In this document: positions 26,145-34,301 of the stretch, in pieces
Layout of the letters: every line of letters begins with the position of its first letter
Position numbering within the stretch: the first letter of the stretch is position 1
Source: Membranihabitans marinus
GTDB taxonomy: Bacteria > Bacteroidota > Bacteroidia > Chitinophagales > Saprospiraceae
NCBI RefSeq assembly: GCF_021729155.1
Contig: NZ_JAJQYA010000004.1
Coordinates: 62,001-126,000 of the forward strand
Direction: 5' to 3'
DNA: 64,000 nucleotides
Position numbers and translations under genes: made by a program
The notes under the pieces: model-generated
Database searches by the model: none
What the model was told of the DNA's origin: nothing
What the model saw: only the letters and a program-made list of their open reading frames with translations

Positions 26145-27143
26145 CTAAGACAATTGAATTTTTTCTTTTTCTCTGATATGTGAGATAATTAATTGCCCGT
26201 GCTGCCTAGTATTCTCAATAAATAGTTTACTAGTATACTTTCCAGCCACTACTACACCTGCCACATAAACACCTGACAAATTGGTTTCCAATGTATTACT
26301 ATCAACATCTAATTGATTTACATCAGCTGGATTTCTTTTTATTCCCAATGATTCAAGCCATGTGAAATCGGGAGTATATCCCGTCATAGCCAATACATAA
26401 TCATTTTCTATTTCTATTAATCCGTCGGGAGTCTTTATTATAACCGAATCTTCTTTTATCTCTTTAATCTCAGATTGAAAATAAGCGTCAATAGAACCTT
26501 CTTTAATTCTATTTTCAATATTGGGTTTTATCCAATATTTTACCCGATCATTGATACTATCTCCTCTGATAACCATAGATACTTGAGATCCCTTGTGATA
26601 TAATTCCAAAGCCACATCACAAGCACTATTGGCCGCTCCTACAATCAATACATTCTGTCCAATGTAAGGATGAGCTTCTTGATAATAATGCCTTACTTTT
26701 GACAAAGACTCTCCCGGAACATTCATCAAATTAGCTTGTCCATAGAACCCCGTAGCGATAATAATATACTTCGCGGAAATTCTTCGCTGATCAGTTTCTA
26801 TTATATAGTATCCTTGTTTTTGCTCTAATCCATTGACCGTTTCATAAAAACTTATATTTAATTTCCATGAGTCGTATACCCTCCGATAGTATTCTAAAGC
26901 CTCTCTCCGAGTGGGTTTATCATAATGAGAAACGAAAGGAACATTTCCAATCTCTAATAACTTGGAAGTAGAGAAAAAGGTCATATTTGTTGGAAAATGA
27001 TAAAGTGAATCTACTAGACTTCCTTTTTCAATCACTAAATAATTCAATTTACTCTTCTTAGCCTCTATTGCACAAGTCAATCCGATTGGACCAGCCCCAA
27101 TAATGACAACATCTAGATTTATGGGATGAATGCTTTTATGCAT
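26145..27143 (-). CDS. ypdA: YpdA-family (bacillithiol disulfide reductase-like) flavoprotein
   Basis: A 332-residue FAD/NAD(P)H oxidoreductase. VVIIGAGPIGLTCAIEA (about residues 12-28) binds FAD, and NVLIVGAANSACDVALEL (about 164-181) is the NAD(P)H site. HFPTNMTFFSTS (about 50-61) and the C-terminal VYVAGVVVAGKYTSKLFIENTRQHG match the YpdA family. There is no CxxC pair, which sets it apart from thioredoxin reductases. Family knowledge links it to reducing bacillithiol disulfide. It is divergent from the thioredoxin-fold lipoprotein gene, so both may serve thiol redox. Confidence 0.85.
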   Translation of the reverse strand: MHKSIHPINLDVVIIGAGPIGLTCAIEAKKSKLNYLVIEKGSLVDSLYHFPTNMTFFSTSKLLEIGNVPFVSHYDKPTRREALEYYRRVYDSWKLNISFYETVNGLEQKQGYYIIETDQRRISAKYIIIATGFYGQANLMNVPGESLSKVRHYYQEAHPYIGQNVLIVGAANSACDVALELYHKGSQVSMVIRGDSINDRVKYWIKPNIENRIKEGSIDAYFQSEIKEIKEDSVIIKTPDGLIEIENDYVLAMTGYTPDFTWLESLGIKRNPADVNQLDVDSNTLETNLSGVYVAGVVVAGKYTSKLFIENTRQHGQLIISHIREKEKIQLS

Positions 27144-27183
27144 AAATTATGGATTATTCTTATTTAATGTTTAATATAATTCT

Positions 27184-27191
27184 TAAACTTG
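27184..27191 (+). promoter_or_regulatory. Possible -7 element for the TlpA-like gene
   Basis: TAAACTTG differs by one base from TAnnTTTG. It covers a TTG that could be read as a start codon, so it argues for the downstream ATG codons at 27204 or 27228. Confidence 0.3.
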
Positions 27192-27227
27192 CACAAAGTA
27201 ACAATGTTCATATTTAATAAACAAATT

Positions 27228-28550
27228 ATGTGTAACAAACGCACTTATACATTATTAATTTTTGGTTGCATCTTATTTTGTTTTTATGGATGTATAGAGA
27301 TGAATAACCCCTATTCTATGGTGGCTCCAGGTGAATGGCGAGGAGAATTAGATTTGAGAAACATTCAACATTTACCCAGTAAAAAAGAACGAACCACTCC
27401 AGACACAAAATTTGATTTTTCAGCAACACAAAACGGTATCTTACCTTTTAATTTCATTGTAGAATACCTAAATCCAGACAGTCTACAAATTTTCTTGCTA
27501 AATGGTAGCGATAAACAATTGGTGGAATCCTATAGATTTAAACCCAATGTTTTGGGAGCAAAAGATAGTATTGTCATTCAATTCCCTATTTATGATACCG
27601 AGATAAAGGCCTACGTCCAAGGTGGAGTTATGCAGGGAGAATGGATCGTTCATTATCGAGATCACTATTCTATTCCATTTACTGCCCACTTGGGTAAAAA
27701 CTTTCGATTTACCGATTTGCCCAAGCCTACAGAATTAGATTTTACTGGCCGATGGAAGGTATTAATAACAGAAACAGATGGTAGTAGTTTTCCCGCAATT
27801 GGAGATTTTTCACAATCGGGTAATACCGTCACTGGTACCTTTGAAACCGAAACAGGAGATTATCGTTTCTTACAAGGCGATGTTATAGATAATAAATTAT
27901 ACCTTTCTACTTTTGATGGGGCTCACGCCTTTTTATTTGAGGGAGAACTGAATAAAGATGGACAACTCAATGGGGTGTTTTATTCTGGCAAACACTATTT
28001 AGCCAAATGGGAAGCAGTAAGGGACGATAATTATCAATTAAGAGATCCATTATATATCACCAAAACTACCACGGACAAATCTTCAATTTTCTCGGGACGA
28101 AGTATTGACCAAGCCGTCATAAGCTTCGATCAAGATAAATACCAAGGCAAGGTTAAATTATTGCAAATTATGGGTACTTGGTGTCCCAATTGCTATGATG
28201 AAACGGTATTTCTCCAAGACTGGATAAAGAATCATCCACAAGCACAGGTAGAAGTCGTATCCATGGCCTATGAAAGATATGATAACATCGCCAAAAATAT
28301 TCATATTCTAAAACAATACAGAGATCGTATGAAGATAGAATGGCCCATCGTCTATGGAGGTCAATATAATGTAGATAAAGTCAATCTACCATTTATAGAT
28401 TCATTCTCCTCATATCCTACTTTAATAGTATTTGATAAAAACAATAATATCCAACGAATATTTACAGGATTCAATGGCCCAGCAACCAGGCATTATGAAA
28501 CTTTCATCCGTGAATTTGATGATATTATGACCAATCTGTTAACCCAATAA
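27228..28550 (+). CDS. Thioredoxin-fold (TlpA-like) lipoprotein
   Basis: A probable lipoprotein of 440 residues from the ATG at 27228. That start gives a compact signal MCNKRTYTLLIFGCILFCFYGC, with the lipid Cys at 22; starts at 27189 or 27204 would add a poor N-terminus. The middle (about 60-280) is a beta-rich region with a strand pair DFTGRWKVLI and GDFSQSGNTVTGTF. A C-terminal thioredoxin domain has WCPNC near residue 320 followed by DETVFLQDWI, and a cis-Pro region SYPTLIVFD near 405. It probably works as a thiol oxidoreductase in the periplasm or at the outer membrane. The SDR gene follows after 11 bases. Confidence 0.82.
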   Translation: MCNKRTYTLLIFGCILFCFYGCIEMNNPYSMVAPGEWRGELDLRNIQHLPSKKERTTPDTKFDFSATQNGILPFNFIVEYLNPDSLQIFLLNGSDKQLVESYRFKPNVLGAKDSIVIQFPIYDTEIKAYVQGGVMQGEWIVHYRDHYSIPFTAHLGKNFRFTDLPKPTELDFTGRWKVLITETDGSSFPAIGDFSQSGNTVTGTFETETGDYRFLQGDVIDNKLYLSTFDGAHAFLFEGELNKDGQLNGVFYSGKHYLAKWEAVRDDNYQLRDPLYITKTTTDKSSIFSGRSIDQAVISFDQDKYQGKVKLLQIMGTWCPNCYDETVFLQDWIKNHPQAQVEVVSMAYERYDNIAKNIHILKQYRDRMKIEWPIVYGGQYNVDKVNLPFIDSFSSYPTLIVFDKNNNIQRIFTGFNGPATRHYETFIREFDDIMTNLLTQ

Positions 28551-28561
28551 AAGTAACCAAC

Positions 28562-29317
28562 ATGAAAACCGTATTAATCACCGGAGCTAGTTCTGGAATA
28601 GGAAGAGCTACGGCCATGTTATTGGCCAAATCTGGCTATAATTTAATATTAACTGGGCGAAGAAAAGAAGCTCTCGACGAATTGAAATCTCAATTGCTAT
28701 CCAATACTAAAATAAATATTCAAATTTTGGCATTCGATGTACGTTACAATGAAGAAGTAGAGAAAGCCTTAGCCCAAATCGAAAACAAACAGATCGATGT
28801 ATTGATCAACAATGCTGGTTTAGCCAAAGGATTTTCAGAAATCCACGAAGGTTCTTTAAGTCATTGGGAACAGATGATAGATACCAACATCAAAGGCTTA
28901 TTGTACGTATCGCGAATTGTCACTGGTTGGATGGTAAATCAACGATCTGGACAGGTGATCAATATATGTTCTGTGGCTGGAAAACAACCCTATCCCAACG
29001 GCAATGTCTACTGTGCAACCAAACACGCCGTTGATGCCTTGACCCATACTATGCGCATTGATTTACATAAATATAATATTAGAGTAGGTCAAGTCTCCCC
29101 TGGCCATGTGGAAGAAACGGAATTTTCATTGGTTCGCTTTGATGGCGATGTTGATAAGAGTAAAATATATGAAGATTATCAACCCCTAAAGAGCAGTGAT
29201 GTAGCAGAAATAATTGCTTTTATGATAGAAAGACCCAGCCATGTCAACATCCAAGATATCGATGTTTTTGGAAGTCAACAAGCCAGTGCAACCATTATCA
29301 ATCGCTCTGGGAGATAA
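28562..29317 (+). CDS. Short-chain dehydrogenase/reductase (YdfG-like)
   Basis: A classical SDR of 251 residues. TGASSGIGRATAML (residues 7-20) binds NAD(P), GRRKE (about 32-36) suggests NADP preference, and NNAGLAKG (about 84-91) is the core motif. ICSVAGKQPYPNGNVYCATKHA holds Ser, Tyr and Lys of the active site near 137-154. The best family guess is the serine/3-hydroxy acid dehydrogenase group (YdfG), but the substrate cannot be read from sequence. It converges on the thioesterase gene with only three bases between stop codons. Confidence 0.88.
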   Translation: MKTVLITGASSGIGRATAMLLAKSGYNLILTGRRKEALDELKSQLLSNTKINIQILAFDVRYNEEVEKALAQIENKQIDVLINNAGLAKGFSEIHEGSLSHWEQMIDTNIKGLLYVSRIVTGWMVNQRSGQVINICSVAGKQPYPNGNVYCATKHAVDALTHTMRIDLHKYNIRVGQVSPGHVEETEFSLVRFDGDVDKSKIYEDYQPLKSSDVAEIIAFMIERPSHVNIQDIDVFGSQQASATIINRSGR

Positions 29318-29320
29318 AGA

Positions 29321-29827
29321 CTAGCTAAACAACATTTTCAAGCTATCTGCATCCTTGGGATCTATTCGGCCAGACATTATAAGGCGCAATTCACGTCTTC
29401 TTAATGCGGACTCATACAATTGAAGTTCTCGTTCAGATTCGGGAATAACAGCTGGTACTTTGACCGGTTTCTTGGTTTCTTCATCTAGGGCTACAAAGGT
29501 GAAAAAGGCTTCATTGCATTTGGTTTTAACTCCGCTAAAGCTTTCTGAAAAAACCTCTACATATACTTCCAAGGAAGTCTTAAAAGCCCTAGTCACAAAA
29601 CACTCCAAGGTTATCATAGATCCTAAGGCAATGGGTTCGTTAAATGATATATGATCGACAGCTGCCGTAACTACTGGACCGTTACAATGTCGCATCCCGC
29701 TGAGAGCGCAGACAATGTCCATCCAGCGCATCATGACTCCTCCCATTAAATTGCCCAGATGATTGGTGTCATTTGGTAGAATCAATTGAGTCATAACTGT
29801 ATGTGAATCCTTTACTTTTTTTGACAT
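29321..29827 (-). CDS. Hotdog-fold acyl-CoA thioesterase
   Basis: A 168-residue single-hotdog enzyme that would hydrolyse acyl-CoA. PNDTNHLGNLMGGVMMRWMDIVCAL (about residues 19-43) carries the Asn/Asp and Gly-rich helix typical of the YciA/BACH group, with DHISFNEPIALG as the second block. The Lys-rich N-terminus from an ATG at 29851 would overlap lipB by 23 bases. The ATG at 29827 starts just after the lipB stop and gives MSKKVKDSHTVM, so it is preferred. The two genes are read together. Confidence 0.88.
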   Translation of the reverse strand: MSKKVKDSHTVMTQLILPNDTNHLGNLMGGVMMRWMDIVCALSGMRHCNGPVVTAAVDHISFNEPIALGSMITLECFVTRAFKTSLEVYVEVFSESFSGVKTKCNEAFFTFVALDEETKKPVKVPAVIPESERELQLYESALRRRELRLIMSGRIDPKDADSLKMLFS

Positions 29828-29828
29828 A

Positions 29829-30530
29829 TTATTTTTTTTCTTGTATTTCAAATACTTCTAGAAAATGCTTTAAAATCATTTCTTGTACTTCTTTCATGTC
29901 CAATTTTCGATTTAATTCTTCCGAAAGTGAAGTCACTTCCTTATTTTTCTCTTGGATACCACAGGGCACAATATGATTAAAATAATTGAGATCAGTATTA
30001 ATATTAAATGCCAGGCCATGCATACTGACCCATCTACTGAGATGAACACCAATGGCACATATTTTTCTTCGGGGTTCATCGCCAATCCACACCCCAGTAT
30101 AATCGTCTACTCGATATCCCTGTAGTCCTAGATCCTGCAACACCAAGATAATCACTTCTTCTAATGACCTTATATATCGGTGTATATCGGTATAGATAAG
30201 TTCTAAATCCATGACTGGATAAACCACCCATTGACCAGGACCGTGATAGGTAATATCCCCTCCTCGATTTATTTTATAATAACTAACTTCATGACTCTTA
30301 AGAAAATCTTCATCGACCAAAAGGTGGTCTTCACTTCCAGATTTGCCGAGTGTATAGACATGGGGATGTTGACAAAATATTAAATAGTGTTTTCCATTGT
30401 CCGATGGAGATAAACCTTTATTTCGCTGCCTTTTGATGTCTATTAATTCTTGCTGCAATTCTCCCTGACGCTTCCATGCTTCTGCATAATCAATGGCGCC
30501 CCAGTTTTGAACAATTAAATGATTTTTCAT
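29829..30530 (-). CDS. lipB: Lipoyl(octanoyl) transferase
   Basis: Moves octanoyl from acyl carrier protein to lipoyl domains. The 233-residue chain carries HPHVYTLGKSGSEDHLL (about residues 55-71), the key RGGDITYHGPGQWVVYPVMDL (about 89-109), and KICAIGVHLSRWVSMHGLAFNIN (about 156-178) with the catalytic Lys. The active-site Cys lies in IVPCGIQ near 190. LipA is not in the window. It is divergent from the UPF0173 gene. Confidence 0.96.
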   Translation of the reverse strand: MKNHLIVQNWGAIDYAEAWKRQGELQQELIDIKRQRNKGLSPSDNGKHYLIFCQHPHVYTLGKSGSEDHLLVDEDFLKSHEVSYYKINRGGDITYHGPGQWVVYPVMDLELIYTDIHRYIRSLEEVIILVLQDLGLQGYRVDDYTGVWIGDEPRRKICAIGVHLSRWVSMHGLAFNINTDLNYFNHIVPCGIQEKNKEVTSLSEELNRKLDMKEVQEMILKHFLEVFEIQEKK

Positions 30531-30823
30531 ATTTAGTCGCTAAATAAATAAAAACTTGTGATAATAATCGCTAAATTAACGAATGTTAGATTTAAGTGTT
30601 CATTTTAAAATCGATCTAGTCGATTTCTTTTCGGTTTTTAAGATGAATTCCAAAGGTTGAATTTGGACTAAGTCAAACATTTCAAAAATTATCTATATCT
30701 TCGCACTTGGAAACGAATAAATCAATATAGATAATATTTCCTAGGTTAATTGTTACCTATGAATTCTCTAAATTGACGAAACTAAATCCCTCGAGAGATA
30801 TTAAATTTTAAAATATACTCACA
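30531..30823. promoter_or_regulatory. Divergent control region between lipB and the UPF0173-parAB genes
   Basis: A 293-base AT-rich space holding the promoters of two divergent units. TATCTTCG at 30696-30703 (+) is one base off the -7 consensus, which would give a leader of about 110 bases before 30824. No strong hairpin or riboswitch-like structure was noticed. Confidence 0.4.
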
Positions 30824-31504
30824 ATGAATATTTCCTATTTAGGTCACTCTTGTTTTGTCTTCAAGATTAAGGGTAAAGTAATTTTAGTAGATCCTTTTAT
30901 TACCCATAATCCGTTAGCCAAAGAGATAAGTGTAGATGAAATACCAGCCGATTATATCATTTTAACTCATGGTCATTCCGATCATCTAGCCGATGCAGAA
31001 TCTATATTAAAAAGAACCAATGCCCAGATTATATCTTCATATGAAATATTGGAATGGTATAAGAAAAAAGGATTTACAGGACATGGAATGAATATCGGAG
31101 GTAGCTATAATTTTGAATTTGGATCTCTGCGAATAGTAACCGCTATTCACTCTAGCATATTACCAGATGGCAGCTACGGAGGTCATCCTTTTGGAGTGGT
31201 TATTCAAGGGGAAAATAAATCATTCTATATTGCCGGCGATACCGCTCTTACCATGGATATGAAACTCATACCCATGATTTGCAAACCATTAGATTTTGCC
31301 ATTTTACCCATCGGAGATTATTTTACTATGGGGTATCGCGATGCTGCAATAGCAGCCAAATTTATTGAATGTAAAAAAATCATCGGCTGTCATTACGATA
31401 CATTTGAACCGATAAAGATTGATAAAGAAGACGTTTCAGAATATTTTACAGCTCAGGACCTACAAATATTTTTACCTGAAGTTGGAGAAACCATAGATAT
31501 ATAA
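30824..31504 (+). CDS. UPF0173-type metallo-beta-lactamase-fold hydrolase
   Basis: A 226-residue metal-dependent hydrolase. The chain starts MNISYLGHSCFVFK, typical of the UPF0173/UlaG-like group. THGHSDHLAD (about residues 49-58) is the main metal motif, with a further His in AIHSS near 108, AGDTALT near 142-148 and GCHYDTFEP near 190. The fold suggests phosphodiester or lactone hydrolysis; the substrate is unknown. It lies four bases before parA, so it appears to share the partition transcript, a linkage without obvious functional reason. Confidence 0.88.
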   Translation: MNISYLGHSCFVFKIKGKVILVDPFITHNPLAKEISVDEIPADYIILTHGHSDHLADAESILKRTNAQIISSYEILEWYKKKGFTGHGMNIGGSYNFEFGSLRIVTAIHSSILPDGSYGGHPFGVVIQGENKSFYIAGDTALTMDMKLIPMICKPLDFAILPIGDYFTMGYRDAAIAAKFIECKKIIGCHYDTFEPIKIDKEDVSEYFTAQDLQIFLPEVGETIDI

Positions 31505-31508
31505 CATT

Positions 31509-32294
31509 ATGAGCAAAGTAATTGCGATAGCCAATCAAAAAGGTGGGGTTGGAAAAACAACCACTACCATAAATCTTTCTGCTTGTCTGGCAATATTGGA
31601 GAAAAAAATCCTCGTTATCGATTTGGATCCACAATCCAATACGACATATGGATTGGGCATCACCAAAAATGATATTAAAGTATCTATTTACGATGTTCTT
31701 TTGAACGAAATAGATGCTAAGACAGCTATATTGGAAACCCCTACACCAAATTTATATTTATTGCCATCGACCATTGATCTAGTGGGTGCAGAAGTAGAAT
31801 TGGCTACGACGACCCAGAGACATTTGCATCTGAGAAAAGTCATCGATCAAGTAAAAGACGATTTCGATTTTGTATTCATCGATTGTCTTCCCAGTCTTGG
31901 CATATTGACCTTGAATGCATTATCGGCTTCCGATACCGTCCTCATACCTATTCAATGCGAAATATTTGCCTTAGATGGATTGAGTAAGTTGAAAAATACC
32001 ATAAAATTGGTTAAACAAAATTTCAACCCCAAGCTTACTATTGAGGGAATAATCCTATCGATGTACGACAAAAGGCTTAGATTGGCCAATATGGTGGTAG
32101 AACAAGTAAGAGATATGGTTAAAGACCATGTTTACAATACCATTATTCATCGAAATTCAAAGATTGGAGAAGCTCCCAGTGTCCAGCAACCTGTTATTAT
32201 TTACGATGCAGGCAGTAAAGGAGCCCGAAATTTTTTAAATTTGGCGAATGAATTTATGAAACGTCAATCGCGTAAACCTGAACCGATAGTATAA
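31509..32294 (+). CDS. parA: Chromosome partition ATPase ParA/Soj
   Basis: A 261-residue Walker-type ATPase that moves and sorts the replication origin with ParB. KGGVGKTTTTINL (residues 11-23) is the deviant Walker A with the signature Lys, DLDPQSNTTYGLG (about 39-51) the A-prime motif, and FVFIDCLPSLG (about 117-127) the Walker B. There is no N-terminal DNA-binding extension, as expected for chromosomal ParA. It is followed by parB after 12 bases. Confidence 0.96.
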   Translation: MSKVIAIANQKGGVGKTTTTINLSACLAILEKKILVIDLDPQSNTTYGLGITKNDIKVSIYDVLLNEIDAKTAILETPTPNLYLLPSTIDLVGAEVELATTTQRHLHLRKVIDQVKDDFDFVFIDCLPSLGILTLNALSASDTVLIPIQCEIFALDGLSKLKNTIKLVKQNFNPKLTIEGIILSMYDKRLRLANMVVEQVRDMVKDHVYNTIIHRNSKIGEAPSVQQPVIIYDAGSKGARNFLNLANEFMKRQSRKPEPIV

Positions 32295-32306
32295 AAGTAG
32301 AAATAT

Positions 32307-33212
32307 ATGGCTAAAATGAAAAAAAAGGAATTGGGAAAAGGCTTACAAGCCCTCCTATCAAATTTGGAAGAGGAAGAAGTAAAGGATGAGGTACAAGGGC
32401 CAGATGAGGTAGATGACGCCGAAGATCGTTTGATTTTTACCATTCCTATTTCTTCTATTGAAGCCAATCCAGGTCAACCTAGAACGGATTTTGATGACGA
32501 TGCCATCAAAGAACTGGCTCAGTCTATTCAAACTTATGGGTTAATTCAACCCATTACCATTCGAAAATTATCGAGTAATCACTACCAAATCATCAGTGGG
32601 GAACGACGTTTTAGAGCAGCCCAGAGTATTGGTATGGAAAGGGTGCCAGCCTATGTTCGGGTAGCCAACGATACCGAATTACTCGAGATGGCCTTGGTGG
32701 AAAATATTCAAAGAGAAGACCTTAATCCATTGGAAATCTCATTGACTTACCAGCGATTGATTGAAGAATGTCAGATAACTCATGAAGAACTGTCTGACCG
32801 TATAGGAAAGAATAGAAGTACCATCACCAATTATATTCGATTGTTGAAATTGCCTCCAGAAATCCAAAAAGGATTGAAGCAAAAACAATTGTCTATGGGG
32901 CATGCTCGTGCTTTGCTATCATTGGAACATATTGATGAAATTCTTTATGTATACCACAAGATCAGTTCAGAGCAATTGTCCGTTCGAGCCACTGAAAAAT
33001 TGATTCGCGATTTACATAAACCAAAGCCTCCTACTACCGCTCAAACAGAAGAAGTAAGAGATCCTGAGATAGTAAAGATCGAAGATAAATTATCTGAATT
33101 ATTTGGTGCCGATGTCAAAGTAACTAGTAGAGATGGGATGAAAGGTGAAATCAAAATTAAGTTTGAAACGCCTAATCATCTTGATGAAATTTTAGAACTC
33201 TTGGACCAATAA
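32307..33212 (+). CDS. parB: Chromosome partition protein ParB
   Basis: A 301-residue ParB/Spo0J protein. IPISSIEANPGQPR (about residues 48-61) opens the CTP-binding domain, with GERRFRAAQ near 97-105 and ENIQREDLNPLE near 131-142. A helix-turn-helix DNA-binding region follows (EELSDRIGKNRSTITNYIRLLKLP, about 163-186). The C-terminus is a dimer domain. The first 45 residues are charged and acidic. It would bind parS sites near the origin; no good parS was found in this window. Confidence 0.96.
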   Translation: MAKMKKKELGKGLQALLSNLEEEEVKDEVQGPDEVDDAEDRLIFTIPISSIEANPGQPRTDFDDDAIKELAQSIQTYGLIQPITIRKLSSNHYQIISGERRFRAAQSIGMERVPAYVRVANDTELLEMALVENIQREDLNPLEISLTYQRLIEECQITHEELSDRIGKNRSTITNYIRLLKLPPEIQKGLKQKQLSMGHARALLSLEHIDEILYVYHKISSEQLSVRATEKLIRDLHKPKPPTTAQTEEVRDPEIVKIEDKLSELFGADVKVTSRDGMKGEIKIKFETPNHLDEILELLDQ

Positions 33213-33220
33213 GCAGTCCT

Positions 33221-33802
33221 ATGAATAAGTGGTATTACTGTCTTGTATTAGTATTTTTTACAATACTGAGCTTTGGACAACAAAATGATGGGGAAGGGAT
33301 TCAGCTAGATACATCAGCTGTCCAATCACAACAAAAAAAATCAGATGAGGTTTGGTCTCCCAATCCCAAGAAGGCAGTAATGCTATCATTTATCCTTCCT
33401 GGAGCTGGTCAAGTCTACAATAGATCGTGGTGGAAAACACCTCTTATATACGCTGGACTAGGTGTCGGAGTATATGCCATAGTAGATAATCGATCAAAAT
33501 ACAAAGAATTCCAAACCGCATATATAAAGCGGATCAACAACGAACCCGATGCTCCCTATCTGACACTATACCCCAATGATGAAACGATAAAAAGAATTAG
33601 AGATATCTATTACAAAAGATTTCAATTGGGGATTATAGGAACAGCTGCTGTCTATCTTCTCAACGGAGTAGAGGCCTATGTAGATGCTCACCTTAAAAAC
33701 TTTGAAATATCTGAAGACCTTTCTTTCGGTCCTGGTACTTCTAACGGCCCGCCCATTATTACTTCAACCATTCCTATATTTGGACTTACCTATAAATTTT
33801 AG
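33221..33802 (+). CDS. DUF5683 family membrane protein
   Basis: A 193-residue protein with a signal peptide (residues 1-20, ending SFGQ). NPKKAVMLSFILPGAGQVYNRSWWKTPLIYAGLG (about 48-81) is the DUF5683 signature, containing one membrane helix; a second lies near 140. It starts eight bases after parB. This parA-parB-DUF5683 order is common in Bacteroidota. The function is unknown; the place suggests a link between envelope and chromosome genes but does not show one. Confidence 0.88.
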   Translation: MNKWYYCLVLVFFTILSFGQQNDGEGIQLDTSAVQSQQKKSDEVWSPNPKKAVMLSFILPGAGQVYNRSWWKTPLIYAGLGVGVYAIVDNRSKYKEFQTAYIKRINNEPDAPYLTLYPNDETIKRIRDIYYKRFQLGIIGTAAVYLLNGVEAYVDAHLKNFEISEDLSFGPGTSNGPPIITSTIPIFGLTYKF

Positions 33803-33863
33803 TGGCTAGACAAAGTAATACAGCCCTCATTTAAGTAATAAATGAAAGTTGATGAATTATGCT

Positions 33864-34190
33864 TTACATCAGACCGAATATTTTGGCATAACGAAGCATT
33901 TCGGCTTGGTTAGAGATCTTTAATTTACCTGTAAGCAAAGCCATCATGGGATTGAGTTCCCCTCTCAATAACTTTGCTAAATTTTCATCACTGGCTGTAA
34001 CTACACATTTAGCCTCGCCAGTCAATCCTTCTTCGGCAGAACATTTACCCTCTTCTACCGATATGGTCAACGATTCATCTGTGCCGGAATCATTTTTTAT
34101 TATGAAATGAAACACTGTACTCAATCCTTGTAATACAGCAGGGTTAACTTTTGAAGGAAGTCCCATTAAAATCTCTTTACTACTTTTCAT
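33864..34190 (-). CDS. SCP2 sterol-binding-domain protein
   Basis: A 108-residue single-domain protein of the SCP-2 lipid-binding fold. FHFIIKNDSGTDESLTISVEEGKC forms the early strands. CVVTASDENLAKLLRGELNPMMALLTGKLKISNQAEMLRYAKIF is the diagnostic C-terminal half, with the L-x-G-x-L-x-P and G-K-L-K pattern. It probably carries a hydrophobic ligand in the cytoplasm. It stands alone, converging on the parAB row. Confidence 0.88.
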   Translation of the reverse strand: MKSSKEILMGLPSKVNPAVLQGLSTVFHFIIKNDSGTDESLTISVEEGKCSAEEGLTGEAKCVVTASDENLAKLLRGELNPMMALLTGKLKISNQAEMLRYAKIFGLM

Positions 34191-34254
34191 AATCCATTAT
34201 TTTTTTGAATACAAAACACTATCTGAATTTAATAAAACAATTTGATATAAAAAT

Positions 34255-34274
34255 GGCTGTCCCTAGGGACAGCC
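34255..34274 (-). terminator. Terminator hairpin after the giant adhesin gene
   Basis: A perfect 20-base palindrome, GGCTGTCCCTAGGGACAGCC, lies 28 bases past the stop codon of the adhesin gene. On the minus strand it is followed by ATTTTTATAT, giving a modest U-tract. It is the most GC-rich patch of this neighbourhood. Confidence 0.7.
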
Positions 34275-34301
34275 AATACACATAGTTCTAGTTTTTAAAC
34301 T

